Source: Trichobilharzia szidati
Lineage: Eukaryota > Platyhelminthes > Trematoda > Strigeidida > Schistosomatidae
Length of the DNA: 64,000 nt
Reading direction: 5' to 3'
Assembly (NCBI GenBank): GCA_944472155.2
Contig: OX235279.1
Location: 149,566,199-149,630,198 of the forward strand
Part shown: positions 45,040 through 56,340 of the stretch, one piece after another
Position numbering within the stretch: the first letter of the stretch is position 1
Layout of the letters: every line of letters starts with the position of its first letter
Notes under the pieces: model-generated
What the model was told of the DNA's origin: nothing
The model's input: the letters and a program-made list of their open reading frames with translations, nothing else
The model's database searches: none
Made by a program: the position numbers and the translations under genes

Positions 45040-47460
45040 AATTTCGTCTTCCTTTCTTTATCGAAATTTATCAAGGGAACCAGTTGTATGAAGTTCTTAA
45101 AAAGACGCCTCCCTGCCAAAACTATTAAGTCACTGAATCAGGTGGTGACCATTCGATGCAGAATATCTAGAGAATCAACAAAAATCAGGTTCTATGAACA
45201 GTGTTTACAAACAGGTTGTTTCCCACGGCAGTTCCTGAAACAAGTGCGATCGGCTAAACTCCCACCTTCCCAAAAGAATCTCCGTCGAATAACAAAATCT
45301 CACATCGAATCCTCATACCAGTACCTCTCCGAATTGAAATCTCGTCTGGCTACCTATGATACCCTACTAAGCGAGCTTAATATTATTTGCTGGCTAAAAT
45401 TCATGAATTTTATCAAAGAGCTACAATCAAAAACATCCAAGGATTATGAAACTCAGCTGACAAAAGCGTTGGTGAAAGAGAAGCTAATCGAAGAATTCCC
45501 AGAATCACCTGAACGCTACGTCTGTAATCTATCAAAATTACAATTAAACAAAATCGAATTAGAAGCCTTATCTCTAGGATTCAAGTTTCACGTCCCCAAG
45601 AAGCAGATCAGTCGTATAGATACAGAAGCACAATTCGAACACTTATACCATCAACTCCACGACCTGAAACCCTTAGACGAAGACAAAAGAGGATGGCTAA
45701 AGTCTAAACTTGTTGATATTGCTAACCAATACCACATATCGCCAATGGAGAAGCAAAAGATGCTGACCGAAGAGCATAGAACAGCTCTGAAGAAACTATA
45801 TGAGAACGATGAAATCGTCATATTTAGACCTGATAAAGGCTCTGGGGTTGTTATAATGAACAAAGCTGATTATATTCATAAAATGATGATAATTCTAAAC
45901 GACAAAGAAAAATTCCAAGTAGACAACAAAAAAGATGGCACAACGTCGTTTGAAAATAAAGTAAATAAATGTCTCAAGGAACTTCTAATGAAGAAATTTA
46001 TCAACAGCGAAACATACAATAAACTGAAGTCAAAAGGTGGACGCCTGCCTTTTATGTACGGCCTACCGAAAATCCATAAAGCAAACGTGCCTTTAAGACC
46101 AATCTTGTCAATGATTGACTCACCATGCCACAAGTTAGCTCAATGGTTAGCTGATTCCATAGAACCAATTCGAATTAAATTTGCAACCCATAGCCTGAAG
46201 GATAGCTACCAATTCTCCAAGGAAGTCGACAACATTGAAATATCAGACAAACTCATGGTATCGTATGACGTGACCTCCTTGTTCACAAACGTACCACTGA
46301 TGGAAACGATTGATATCATTTGTAAGCAAACGGATCTACTACCGTTACCAGAAACAGAGATGAAGCGACTACTGCTGCTCTGCACAAAAGATATTCAATT
46401 CAAATTCGACAATCAACTCTACCGACAAATTGATGGGGTCGCTATGGGTTCACCTCTGGGACCTATCCTGGCTGATATCTTCATGGGCTACCTTGAACAG
46501 ACACAACTAAGTTCTGCTATCAATGGAACAACCTACTATCGCCGATATGTTGATGACACATTTGTTGTTTGCAACGACATGGATCACGCATCGGCATTAT
46601 ATGATCGCCTAAATGAGATTCATCCAAATATCAAGTTCACCATGGAATATGAACATAAAAATGAGTTCAATTTCCTGGATCTAAATGTAAAAAGAACAAA
46701 CGAAGGCATAATTGAAAAGTCCATCTATAGAAAAGAAACCTGGACTGGACAATATCTTCACTATAACAGCTTTTGTCCCATAAGCTATAAACGTGGATTA
46801 GTGAGGACTTTGTACGACAGAGCCAGCAAGCTATGTTCACCAAACAAGGTCGAAGAAGAACTAGATTTCATCGAGAAATGCCTGAGGGAAAACGGATATC
46901 CTAAAGGCTTTATACAGAAGTACAGCAGAGAAAAAGATAAGAAAGAAAAGCATCCAACTGTAGAAAAGAAAAAAGTGTTTATTTGTCTCCCATTCAAAGG
47001 AGATGCAGTTTCACAAAAGATTGACAGAAGACTGAAAGGAGCAATAAATAGAAGCTTCCCGGCAGCAAAACTCATAACAGTATACAACACCACTCCTTCC
47101 ATGATCAACTCAAAACTGGATAAATACCCTGCTGATGTCACCTCCAACTGCGTTTATGAATTTACGTGCACTTGCGGGAGCAAGTACATTGGAAGGACAG
47201 AAAGAAGGGCTTCTATCCGGTTTTCTGAACATATTCCAAGAAATCTATGCCTGAAAGGAAGCAAATATTCTCAGAGTGCAATTACCAGACATATTGTTGA
47301 TACCGGACATCTCGTAGAGATCTCTAAGTCCTTCAAAATATTAAATAGACAAAGGACAGCAAATTTACTACGACTTGCCGAAGCGATCGCAATCAAACGA
47401 TTTAAACCAGACTTATGCATACAGAAAGAGAGTGTGATTAACCTCTCACTCCCTTGGTAA
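45019..47460 (+). CDS. Penelope-like reverse transcriptase/GIY-YIG endonuclease, copy 2 (intact)
   Basis: This is an open frame of 813 codons. It copies element RNA and cuts the target, probably in the nucleus. Residues about 95-290 form an N-terminal helical region. Motifs: LPKIHK and PLRPILSM (telomerase-like fingers), SYDVTSLFTN at 415-424 (motif A), DGVAMGSPLGP from 472 (motif B), RYVDDTFVV with the catalytic YVDD at 510-513, and FNFLDLNVKR after it. The C-terminal FTCTCGSKYIGRT at 715-727 is the GIY-YIG core with its preceding CxC pair, followed by RxSEH. The first ATG lies inside the ribozyme fold, so translation more likely starts at ATG 45088 (MKFLKRRLPAK), giving 790 residues. No in-frame stop, and all catalytic motifs present. 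Confidence 0.93.
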   Translation: MISFYTANFVFLSLSKFIKGTSCMKFLKRRLPAKTIKSLNQVVTIRCRISRESTKIRFYEQCLQTGCFPRQFLKQVRSAKLPPSQKNLRRITKSHIESSYQYLSELKSRLATYDTLLSELNIICWLKFMNFIKELQSKTSKDYETQLTKALVKEKLIEEFPESPERYVCNLSKLQLNKIELEALSLGFKFHVPKKQISRIDTEAQFEHLYHQLHDLKPLDEDKRGWLKSKLVDIANQYHISPMEKQKMLTEEHRTALKKLYENDEIVIFRPDKGSGVVIMNKADYIHKMMIILNDKEKFQVDNKKDGTTSFENKVNKCLKELLMKKFINSETYNKLKSKGGRLPFMYGLPKIHKANVPLRPILSMIDSPCHKLAQWLADSIEPIRIKFATHSLKDSYQFSKEVDNIEISDKLMVSYDVTSLFTNVPLMETIDIICKQTDLLPLPETEMKRLLLLCTKDIQFKFDNQLYRQIDGVAMGSPLGPILADIFMGYLEQTQLSSAINGTTYYRRYVDDTFVVCNDMDHASALYDRLNEIHPNIKFTMEYEHKNEFNFLDLNVKRTNEGIIEKSIYRKETWTGQYLHYNSFCPISYKRGLVRTLYDRASKLCSPNKVEEELDFIEKCLRENGYPKGFIQKYSREKDKKEKHPTVEKKKVFICLPFKGDAVSQKIDRRLKGAINRSFPAAKLITVYNTTPSMINSKLDKYPADVTSNCVYEFTCTCGSKYIGRTERRASIRFSEHIPRNLCLKGSKYSQSAITRHIVDTGHLVEISKSFKILNRQRTANLLRLAEAIAIKRFKPDLCIQKESVINLSLPW

Positions 47461-47788
47461 CTGAATTTTGATTTTGATTAGTCATCAGTGATCTCAACTC
47501 ACTGAGCAAATCTCAATCTTATAAACTGTAAATGCTTTTGTTTTTTGGAGTTGCCATGTGAACCTACAAGCTAACACTGTTTCTGTTAATCAATTTTTCT
47601 GTTTTCTGTCTTACCCCTCCCCCCTCTTTTCAACTCTGAAAGTGTATAAATTGATGATGATAACTTAAACTAAAATTGTAATGCTTTCATTCTTTTTTGG
47701 ATGCGTCAATTTTATCTCTTCTCTACTACTAATCAAACATTAAAGTATGTTATTATCATTTATATAACCATTGTAGTTTCAGGTAGTC
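47461..47788. other. Penelope-like unit 3' UTR and leader
   Basis: Between the stop of copy 2 and the ribozyme of the next unit: a ttttgattttgatt repeat, a C-rich tract (acccctcccccctc), and an AT-rich segment. The same 330 bp follows copies 1 (44663-44990) and 3 (50259-50592). Confidence 0.85.
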
Positions 47789-47837
47789 TGCAGCTGATGA
47801 GAACCTGTGAAATAGAATGATATCATTTTATACTGCA
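47789..47837 (+). ncRNA. Hammerhead-ribozyme-like fold, copy 2/3 junction
   Basis: Identical to the copy 1/2 fold. ctgatga at 47794-47800, gaaa at 47809-47812, predicted cleavage after 47832. Confidence 0.75.
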
Positions 47838-50258
47838 AATTTCGTCTTCCTTTCTTTATCGAAATTTATCAAGGGAACCAGTTGTATGAAGTTCTTAAAA
47901 AGACGCCTCCCTGCCAAAACTATTAAGTCACTGAATCAGGTGGTGACCATTCGATGCAGAATATCTAGAGAATCAACAAAAATCAGGTTCTATGAACAGT
48001 GTTTACAAACAGGTTGTTTCCCACGGCAGTTCCTGAAACAAGTGCGATCGGCTAAACTCCCACCTTCCCAAAAGAATCTCCGTCGAATAACAAAATCTCA
48101 CATCGAATCCTCATACCAGTACCTCTCCGAATTGAAATCTCGTCTGGCTACCTATGATACCCTACTAAGCGAGCTTAATATTATTTGCTGGCTAAAATTC
48201 ATGAATTTTATCAAAGAGCTACAATCAAAAACATCCAAGGATTATGAAACTCAGCTGACAAAAGCGTTGGTGAAAGAGAAGCTAATCGAAGAATTCCCAG
48301 AATCACCTGAACGCTACGTCTGTAATCTATCAAAATTACAATTAAACAAAATCGAATTAGAAGCCTTATCTCTAGGATTCAAGTTTCACGTCCCCAAGAA
48401 GCAGATCAGTCGTATAGATACAGAAGCACAATTCGAACACTTATACCATCAACTCCACGACCTGAAACCCTTAGACGAAGACAAAAGAGGATGGCTAAAG
48501 TCTAAACTTGTTGATATTGCTAACCAATACCACATATCGCCAATGGAGAAGCAAAAGATGCTGACCGAAGAGCATAGAACAGCTCTGAAGAAACTATATG
48601 AGAACGATGAAATCGTCATATTTAGACCTGATAAAGGCTCTGGGGTTGTTATAATGAACAAAGCTGATTATATTCATAAAATGATGACAATTCTAAACGA
48701 CAAAGAAAAATTCCAAGTAGACAACAAAAAAGATGGCACAACGTCGTTTGAAAATAAAGTAAATAAATGTCTCAAGGAACTTCTAATGAAGAAATTTATC
48801 AACAGCGAAACATACAATAAACTGAAGTCAAAAGGTGGACGCCTGCCTTTTATGTACGGCCTACCGAAAATCCATAAAGCAAACGTGCCTTTAAGACCAA
48901 TCTTGTCAATGATTGACTCACCATGCCACAAGTTAGCTCAATGGTTAGCTGATTCCATAGAACCAATTCGAATTAAATTTGCAACCCATAGCCTGAAGGA
49001 TAGCTACCAATTCTCCAAGGAAGTCGACAACATTGAAATATCAGACAAACTCATGGTATCGTATGACGTGACCTCCTTGTTCACAAACGTACCACTGATG
49101 GAAACGATTGATATCATTTGTAAGCAAACGGATCTACTACCGTTACCGGAAACAGAGATGAAGCGACTACTGCTGCTCTGCACAAAAGATATTCAATTCA
49201 AATTCGACAATCAACTCTACCGACAAATTGATGGGGTCGCTATGGGTTCACCTCTGGGACCTATCCTGGCTGATATCTTCATGGGCTACCTTGAACAGAC
49301 ACAACTAAGTTCTGCTATCAATGGAACAACCTACTATCGCCGATATGTTGATGACACATTTGTTGTTTGCAACGACATGGATCACGCATCGGCATTATAT
49401 GATCGCCTAAATGAGATTCATCCAAATATCAAGTTCACCATGGAATATGAACATAAAAATGAGTTCAATTTCCTGGATCTAAATGTAAAAAGAACAAACG
49501 AAGGCATAATTGAAAAGTCCATCTATAGAAAAGAAACCTGGACTGGACAATATCTTCACTATAACAGCTTTTGTCCCATAAGCTATAAACGTGGATTAGT
49601 GAGGACTTTGTACGACAGAGCCAGGAAGCTATGTTCACCAAACAAGGTCGAAGAAGAACTAGATTTCATCGAGAAATGCCTGAGGGAAAACGGATATCCT
49701 AAAGGCTTTATACAGAAGTACAGCAGAGAAAAAGATAAGAAAGAAAAGCATCCAACTGTAGAAAAGAAAAAAGTGTTTATTTGTCTCCCATTCAAAGGAG
49801 ATGCAGTTTCACAAAAGATTGACAGAAGACTGAAAGGAGCAATAAATAGAAGCTTCCCGGCAGCAAAACTCATAACAGTATACAACACCACTCCTTCCAT
49901 GATCAACTCAAAACTGGATAAATACCCTGCTGATGTCACCTCCAACTGCGTTTATGAATTTACGTGCACTTGCGGGAGCAAGTACATTGGAAGGACAGAA
50001 AGAAGGGCTTCTATCCGGTTTTCTGAACATATTCCAAGAAATCTATGCCTGAAAGGAAGCAAATATTCTCAGAGTGCAATTACCAGACATATTGTTGATA
50101 CCGGACATCTCGTAGAGATCTCTAAGTCCTTCAAAATATTAAATAGACAAAGGACAGCAAATTTACTACGATTTGCCGAAGCGATCGCAATCAAACGATT
50201 TAAACCAGACTTATGCATACAGAAAGAGAGTGTGATTAACCTCTCACTCCCTTGGTAA
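47817..50258 (+). CDS. Penelope-like reverse transcriptase/GIY-YIG endonuclease, copy 3 (intact)
   Basis: 813 codons, colinear with copy 2 without indels in the coding part. Motif A, motif B, YVDD (near 49344) and the GIY-YIG core are all present. It differs by Thr in KMMTILND, Arg in DRARKLC and Phe in LLRFAEAIA (cgatttgcc). That last variant is shared only with the inverted arm at 42 kb. The likely start is ATG 47886. After the stop it has one more ttttga hexamer than copies 1 and 2. Confidence 0.93.
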   Translation: MISFYTANFVFLSLSKFIKGTSCMKFLKRRLPAKTIKSLNQVVTIRCRISRESTKIRFYEQCLQTGCFPRQFLKQVRSAKLPPSQKNLRRITKSHIESSYQYLSELKSRLATYDTLLSELNIICWLKFMNFIKELQSKTSKDYETQLTKALVKEKLIEEFPESPERYVCNLSKLQLNKIELEALSLGFKFHVPKKQISRIDTEAQFEHLYHQLHDLKPLDEDKRGWLKSKLVDIANQYHISPMEKQKMLTEEHRTALKKLYENDEIVIFRPDKGSGVVIMNKADYIHKMMTILNDKEKFQVDNKKDGTTSFENKVNKCLKELLMKKFINSETYNKLKSKGGRLPFMYGLPKIHKANVPLRPILSMIDSPCHKLAQWLADSIEPIRIKFATHSLKDSYQFSKEVDNIEISDKLMVSYDVTSLFTNVPLMETIDIICKQTDLLPLPETEMKRLLLLCTKDIQFKFDNQLYRQIDGVAMGSPLGPILADIFMGYLEQTQLSSAINGTTYYRRYVDDTFVVCNDMDHASALYDRLNEIHPNIKFTMEYEHKNEFNFLDLNVKRTNEGIIEKSIYRKETWTGQYLHYNSFCPISYKRGLVRTLYDRARKLCSPNKVEEELDFIEKCLRENGYPKGFIQKYSREKDKKEKHPTVEKKKVFICLPFKGDAVSQKIDRRLKGAINRSFPAAKLITVYNTTPSMINSKLDKYPADVTSNCVYEFTCTCGSKYIGRTERRASIRFSEHIPRNLCLKGSKYSQSAITRHIVDTGHLVEISKSFKILNRQRTANLLRFAEAIAIKRFKPDLCIQKESVINLSLPW

Positions 50259-50592
50259 CTGAATTTTGATTTTGATTTTGATTAGTCATCAGTGATCTCA
50301 ACTCACTGAGCAAATCTCAATCTTATAAACTGTAAATGCTTTTGTTTTTTGGAGTTGCCATGTGAACCTACAAGCTAACACTGTTTCTGTTAATCAATTT
50401 TTCTGTTTTCTGTCTTACCCCTCCCCCCTCTTTTCAACTCTGAAAGTGTATAAATTGATGATGATAACTTAAACTAAAATTGTAATGCTTTCATTCTTTT
50501 TTGGATGCGTCAATTTTATCTCTTCTCTACTACTAATCAAACATTAAAGTATGTTATTATCATTTATATAACCATTGTAATTTCAGGTAGTC

Positions 50593-50641
50593 TGCAGCTG
50601 ATGAGAACCTGTGAAATAGAATGATATCATTTTATACTGCA
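50593..50641 (+). ncRNA. Hammerhead-ribozyme-like fold, copy 3/4 junction
   Basis: Same fold; predicted cleavage after 50636. The base change upstream (attgtaatttcagg) lies outside the fold. Confidence 0.75.
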
Positions 50642-52564
50642 AATTTCGTCTTCCTTTCTTTATCGAAATTTATCAAGGGAACCAGTTGTATGAAGTTCTT
50701 AAAAAGACGCCTCCCTGCCAAAACTATTAAGTCACTGAATCAGGTGGTGACCATTCGATGCAGAATATCTAGAGAATCAACAAAAATCAGGTTCTATGAA
50801 CAGTGTTTACAAACAGGTTGTTTCCCACGGCAGTTCCTGAAACAAGTGCGATCGGCTAAACTCCCACCTTCCCAAAAGAATCTCCGTCGAATAACAAAAT
50901 CTCACATCGAATCCTCATACCAGTACCTCTCCGAATTGAAATCTCGTCTGGCTACCTATGATACCCTACTAAGCGAGCTTAATATTATTTGCTGGCTAAA
51001 ATTCATGAATTTTATCAAAGAGCTACAATCAAAAACATCCAAGGATTATGAAACTCAGCTGACAAAAGCGTTGGTGAAAGAGAAGCTAATCGAAGAATTC
51101 CCAGAATCACCTGAACGCTACGTCTGTAATCTATCAAAATTACAATTAAACAAAATCGAATTAGAAGCCTTATCTCTAGGATTCAAGTTTCACGTCCCCA
51201 AGAAGCAGATCAGTCGTATAGATACAGAAGCACAATTCGAACACTTATACCATCAACTCCACGACCTGAAACCCTTAGACGAAGACAAAAGAGGATGGCT
51301 AAAGTCTAAACTTGTTGATATTGCTAACCAATACCACATATCGCCAATGGAGAAGCAAAAGATGCTGACCGAAGAGCATAGAACAGCTCTGAAGAAACTA
51401 TATGAGAACGATGAAATTGTCATATTTAGACCTGATAAAGGCTCTGGGGTGGTTATAATGAACAAAGCTGATTATATTCATAAAATGATGATAATTCTAA
51501 ACGACAAAGAAAAATTCCAAGTAGACAACAAAAAAGATGGCACAACGTCGTTTGAAAATAAAGTAAATAAATGTCTCAAAGAACTTCTAATGAAGAAACT
51601 TATCAACAGCGAAACATACAATAAACTGAAGTCAAAAGGTGGACGCCTGCCTTTTATGTACGGCCTACCGAAAATCCATAAAGCAAACGTGCCTTTAAGA
51701 CCAATCTTGTCAATGATTGACTCACCATGCCACAAGTTAGCTCAATGGTTAGCTGATTCCATAGAACCAATTCGAATTAAATTTGCAACCCATAGCCTGA
51801 AGGATAGCTACCAATTCTCCAAGGAAGTCGACAACATTGAAATATCAGACAAACTCATGGTATCGTATGACGTGACCTCCTTGTTCACAAACGTACCACT
51901 GATGGAAACGATTGATATCATTTGTAAGCAAACGGATCTACTACCGTTACCAGAAACAGAGATGAAGCGACTACTGCTGCTCTGCACAAAAGATATTCAA
52001 TTCAAATTCGACAATCAACTCTACCGACAAATTGATGGGGTCGCTATGGGTTCACCTCTGGGACCTATCCTGGCTGATATCTTCATGGGCTACCTTGAAC
52101 AGACACAACTAAGTTCTGCTATCAATGGAACAACCTACTATCGCCGATATGTTGATGACACATTTGTTGTTTGCAACGACATGGATCACTCATCGGCATT
52201 ATATGATCGCCGAAATGAGATTCATCCAAATATCAAGTTCACCATGGAATATGAACATAAAAATGAGTTCAATTTCCTGGATCTAAATGTAAAAAGAACA
52301 AACGAAGGCATAATTGAAAAGTCCATCTATAGAAAAGAAACCTGGACTGGACAATATCTTCACTATAACAGCTTTTGTCCTATAAGCTATAAACGTGGAT
52401 TAGTGAGGACTTTGTACGACAGAGCCAGGAAGCTATGTTCACCAAACAAGGTCGAAGAAGAACTAGATTTCATCGAGAAATGCCTGAGGGAAAACGGATA
52501 TCCTAAAGGCTTTATACAGAAGTACAGCAGAGAAAAAGATAAGAAAGAAAAGCATCCAACTGTA
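50621..52564 (+). CDS. Penelope-like reverse transcriptase/GIY-YIG, copy 4 (cut by gap)
   Basis: 648 codons before the N run. Reverse transcriptase motifs A, B and YVDD are complete; the GIY-YIG end is not sequenced. It differs from the other copies at KKLINSE (Leu for Phe) and DHSSALYDRRNE (Ser for Ala, Arg for Leu). The last two lie just after the active-site strand and suggest it is the most diverged copy. Any reading through the gap into 53065 is an artefact: the sequence after the gap is not Penelope-like. Confidence 0.9.
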
Positions 52565-53064
52565 NNNNNNNNNNNNNNNNNNNNNNNNNNNNNNNNNNNN
52601 NNNNNNNNNNNNNNNNNNNNNNNNNNNNNNNNNNNNNNNNNNNNNNNNNNNNNNNNNNNNNNNNNNNNNNNNNNNNNNNNNNNNNNNNNNNNNNNNNNNN
52701 NNNNNNNNNNNNNNNNNNNNNNNNNNNNNNNNNNNNNNNNNNNNNNNNNNNNNNNNNNNNNNNNNNNNNNNNNNNNNNNNNNNNNNNNNNNNNNNNNNNN
52801 NNNNNNNNNNNNNNNNNNNNNNNNNNNNNNNNNNNNNNNNNNNNNNNNNNNNNNNNNNNNNNNNNNNNNNNNNNNNNNNNNNNNNNNNNNNNNNNNNNNN
52901 NNNNNNNNNNNNNNNNNNNNNNNNNNNNNNNNNNNNNNNNNNNNNNNNNNNNNNNNNNNNNNNNNNNNNNNNNNNNNNNNNNNNNNNNNNNNNNNNNNNN
53001 NNNNNNNNNNNNNNNNNNNNNNNNNNNNNNNNNNNNNNNNNNNNNNNNNNNNNNNNNNNNNNNN
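52565..53064. other. Assembly gap (500 N) inside the tandem array
   Basis: The left side ends within copy 4, while the right side starts in unrelated sequence. The gap therefore hides the end of the array and possibly more units. Confidence 0.99.
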
Positions 53065-53184
53065 ACCAATTCGTGATTCTACCACCCATACCAGCCAGTG
53101 TCGTCTGCGGCTGGATGAATCCCACTAGTCACGAGTTCTCACTATAACTCCAGGAAACTCCGTTTTGCAGGCAGTCAGACCAGT

Positions 53185-53365
53185 GAGTCGGGTCCCTGTG
53201 ACTGAATAGTCTACGAGTTTGACTTGTAACCAGAAGTTCCTAGTTCCAAACCCCTGTGATGGTAGCGTACTACCGATGATTCCCATACTAAGATGAAACA
53301 TCTTCCCAGTACTCCTTGGCTTTCTGTAGTTCTCTAACTGATTGGAATCCGTGTTCAAACTTGAA
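53185..53365 (+). mobile_element. Sm-alpha-like repeat, degenerate
   Basis: gggtccctgtgactgaatagtc (A-box-like) is followed by a decayed hammerhead (gatgattcccatactaagatgaaacatc near 53275) and a ccagtactccttgg block. The tail is lost. Confidence 0.6.
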
Positions 53366-54254
53366 AAACAAATTAATAATTTTCACAAAAAACACCAGTC
53401 GAAAAATTCTGCATTTTTCCGGCAACTGTAATTGATGAAAACACCCAGTCGTGTGTATTTCATAATTACTGACTCTTTCTTTCTGTTCAAGATTAGGTTT
53501 CTATGTTTCTTTTTTATCTGTGTACGTATGTACGTGTGTGTATGTGTTGATTACACATTTATTGTTCATTCCAATATCTGTTATCAGCTTGTGATTAATC
53601 TTGTAGCCAATGAAATCCCCGCAAACCAACACTTGATATTCCGCTATCCTGAAATGCATCTGTACACGTCGTGTTGTTTGTTCTCTGCTTAGCTAGCTGT
53701 CAATGTTCTTTCGCGTGAATAAATACCAGGATTTATTATGTAATCGAATGAAAATAGCCTTGATGATCATATTTTACCCACACTAGTGACAGCCTAATTC
53801 TCATCACCCGTCTCCCTGTCTGTCTGTCTAGCTACCTATCTACTCATCACATACTCTCACACTACCTTTACAATAGTTTGTGGCTTCCTCGTCTTGACAA
53901 ATAAATCCGTCCAGTCGAAACAGAACAGAACAAAACAAACAGGAATCTAACATGAATATTGTTACATATCATTGATGTAGGTAGAAACGAAGATGCAGAT
54001 AGATTTCCCACATCGATTGGGACGCATTTCAGCATATTTCACATAGATTATTATTAATATTCAAGTCTGTCCTACTTGTTTAATTCACATTGAAATTTTA
54101 CAATTCAATGGAAAACCTTGATTAGTCATCCCCTGATTTATTGATTTTGTTTTTTTGAGAATATGAGTGAACATGTGTAAGGCGTTTATGTCAAGAATAA
54201 TAATTGGTTAAGTATTAACGTTTGCTAACTGTCAGATGGATAAATTTTATACCA
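53366..54254. other. No exon recognised
   Basis: AT-rich. 53432-53692 is an open frame without domain support. TGTC and TCTG runs occur near 53813-53830. Confidence 0.4.
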
Positions 54255-54480
54255 ATCTAGATTTCGTTACGAACGGTTATCAGTTAGAGAGGCATTGAAA
54301 ACAATCACTGTGAGTTCAACAGTAGTTTTGTTCCTCTTCGGTAGTTTTCAAATGCGTGCATCTACCACTCCACCAGTAATCGAACCCCAGGATCTTCAGC
54401 TTATGTCGTGAAACCGTTGGTTATGCTGTGACTGTGTTGGAATTCAATGACCCGTGAACTCTAGCTTCTGTCAATTAGTA
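54255..54480 (-). mobile_element. Sm-alpha-like repeat, degenerate
   Basis: Minus-strand landmarks remain in order: ggttatcagttagagag, caatcactgtgag..., a B-box-like gtaatcgaacccca (54378-54391), aattcaatgacccgtgaa. Confidence 0.5.
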
Positions 54481-55644
54481 ACTAAATGTCATTTTATTTA
54501 GTGGAGTGTATTGGCCGCCACACGTTTGACAAGAACTGTAGTCAAAATTAATAAACAAGGGAGTTATTGTTCATCTCTTATAGTTTCACTATAACTGGTG
54601 TTGTTTGTTTGCTCAATAAAGGAGAGAAGCGGTGCCAGCTACACTTTGAACGCTACCTCTTTTCTCCGGATTACTACCAGCGAGTAAACTTGATGATGTT
54701 TTGGGAGTACGTCTGTAGTTGAATCGAAGCCAGATCGTCTCTTTCGTTGGTGGTTGAACCACCGACGCAAAACTCTTTTGGTTTAGGATTATAGTAAATC
54801 ATTTTGTACAGACAATTTACCAATATATGATTTACTAATAGTGACTAATCTATTCACTTGTCTCTTGCCCACTGGCTCCTTCGAAAAAAAAGATTAATTG
54901 AAATACTCTGAGGTATTTTCCTTTCGATAATTAATCAATCGAGTGATTGATTGACTGTGTGCTTGACTGAACTGATAATGAGGTGACAATCACCCATTCT
55001 AGTCGATTATCGATGAGGAAAGCATAATACTCCAGCTTGGATGGGATTTCTTATGCCAGATAACCAGCAGGAAATAAACACGATTTTTTCCACTCCTATT
55101 TTAAGTACTGTTTCGGTGCTCTTTTCCACTGCAAATCAATATTAGTTAGACGGCCAGAAAAAATCCTAAGAGCAATAATTCGTTCTCTCTGTTTCCTAGT
55201 TCGTTAAGTAGTGAGCATGCTAAACCTCAATGTAAAAAAAATGTATTTTTTGTCTACTATCTTTTCTTCATGTGCAATTTAGTATGAAATATACTAGTTG
55301 AATCATCCTGGAATCACAGTAATCAACTTCTAATCTGGCTACAGCTCTGCTCGTTTATTAGTGTTATTTTGTTGAAGCTACTTAAAACGATGCATATAAG
55401 TAGCATGTATAATAGCGTGGAGAAGGAATATATATCAGGTGGTTGATAAAAATTCTGATAGAAAATCAGTGACTCCATAATAAGCACAGGAAGATATATA
55501 CTGTAGGATATTGTCTGTAAGTGGCGATGTGGCTCACAGGTTTAAGCCTATAGGTCTCGGTTTCGAATCCTGGTGCAAATACTTCAGACTAACCTTTTAT
55601 TTAGATTATGGGATTTGTGGGAATTCGGATTAATTTAACTCCAA
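54481..55644. other. No exon recognised
   Basis: Intron-like sequence upstream of the plus-strand exons. Confidence 0.4.
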
Positions 55645-55870
55645 TTGTTAGATTCCTCTGCATGCACCAGCATCAGTTAGAAAGGTCATTAATATCCAGG
55701 AAGCACTGGACGTGTGTGTTCATCCCATTTTCAGACTCTTCAGCAGTACAAACTTATGGCCCCACCTAGTTCTTTCAGGGTTACGAGACCAAGCTCTTTG
55801 ATGATTGAACCTCTTTGGCCGGAATTCAGTGATCCGTTAATCCCAACTTTGTCATCTCCTGACAGAACAT
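55645..55870 (-). mobile_element. Sm-alpha-like repeat, degenerate
   Basis: Minus strand: catcagttagaaagg, gcactggacgtgtg (decayed stem I and cleavage block), cagactcttcagcagtac (first hammerhead strand, 55731-55748), and ggaattcagtgatccgttaa. Confidence 0.6.
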
Positions 55871-56340
55871 AGCTCTATCTTTAGCTGTTCGGTGCTTCCT
55901 GGTTTCCGATGTTCTCTCTAACTGAAACCGGTTGGTGACACACAGTCTAACAATCGAAATTACGCTTCATTTGTATCATATTTTGAAAGTTGTAATAACT
56001 TTATGAAACCTTGTTTTGAAAAACAAACTCTTATTGTTTTATTCCTTTGTTTATTGTTTACTTTCACTTTATATGTTTTCTCGGACTGTAGTAACGAGGT
56101 TTATTTGTTGTTCTGTATGTGTGTGTGTGTATGTATGAATTCATCCAGTAAATTAATGTGTCCACTCTGTTACAATTAACAACAGTTTTATTCATTGAAA
56201 TGAAAACTTAATGATAATATGTTGGAAATTAGGATGTTTTTTTCCCCAGAAAAAGCTGATTTTATTTTGTGTGTGTGTGCCTATAAGTTGTAGATTATCA
56301 AGTTTTTGTTGTTGTTGTTTCTTTTTCTCCCAAATTTTAG
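55871..56340. other. Intron ending in a typical acceptor
   Basis: A (GT)n run at about 56117-56130 and a T-rich tract precede the acceptor caaattttag at 56331-56340. Confidence 0.6.

Larger units (their letters stand above)
41758..52564. mobile_element. Penelope-like element tandem array (one inverted part, four direct copies)
   Basis: Head-to-tail copies start at 42485 (5'-truncated), 45035, 47833 and 50637, taking the ribozyme cleavage point as the unit boundary. The period is 2798 bp, or 2804 bp where a ttttga hexamer is added after the stop codon of copy 3. Copies differ by only a handful of substitutions. Tandem copies with a partial inverted 5' copy are the known layout of Penelope-like elements. 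The array is cut by the gap at 52565, so the true copy number is unknown. Confidence 0.95.

Noticed and set aside
52387..53128. Frames running through the second gap, including a supposed extension of Penelope-like copy 4
   Set aside because: Gap artefact. The residues after the gap have no Penelope-like similarity.
53432..53692. 86-codon plus frame
   Set aside because: Low-complexity hydrophobic and Tyr/Val-rich sequence with no splice or family support.
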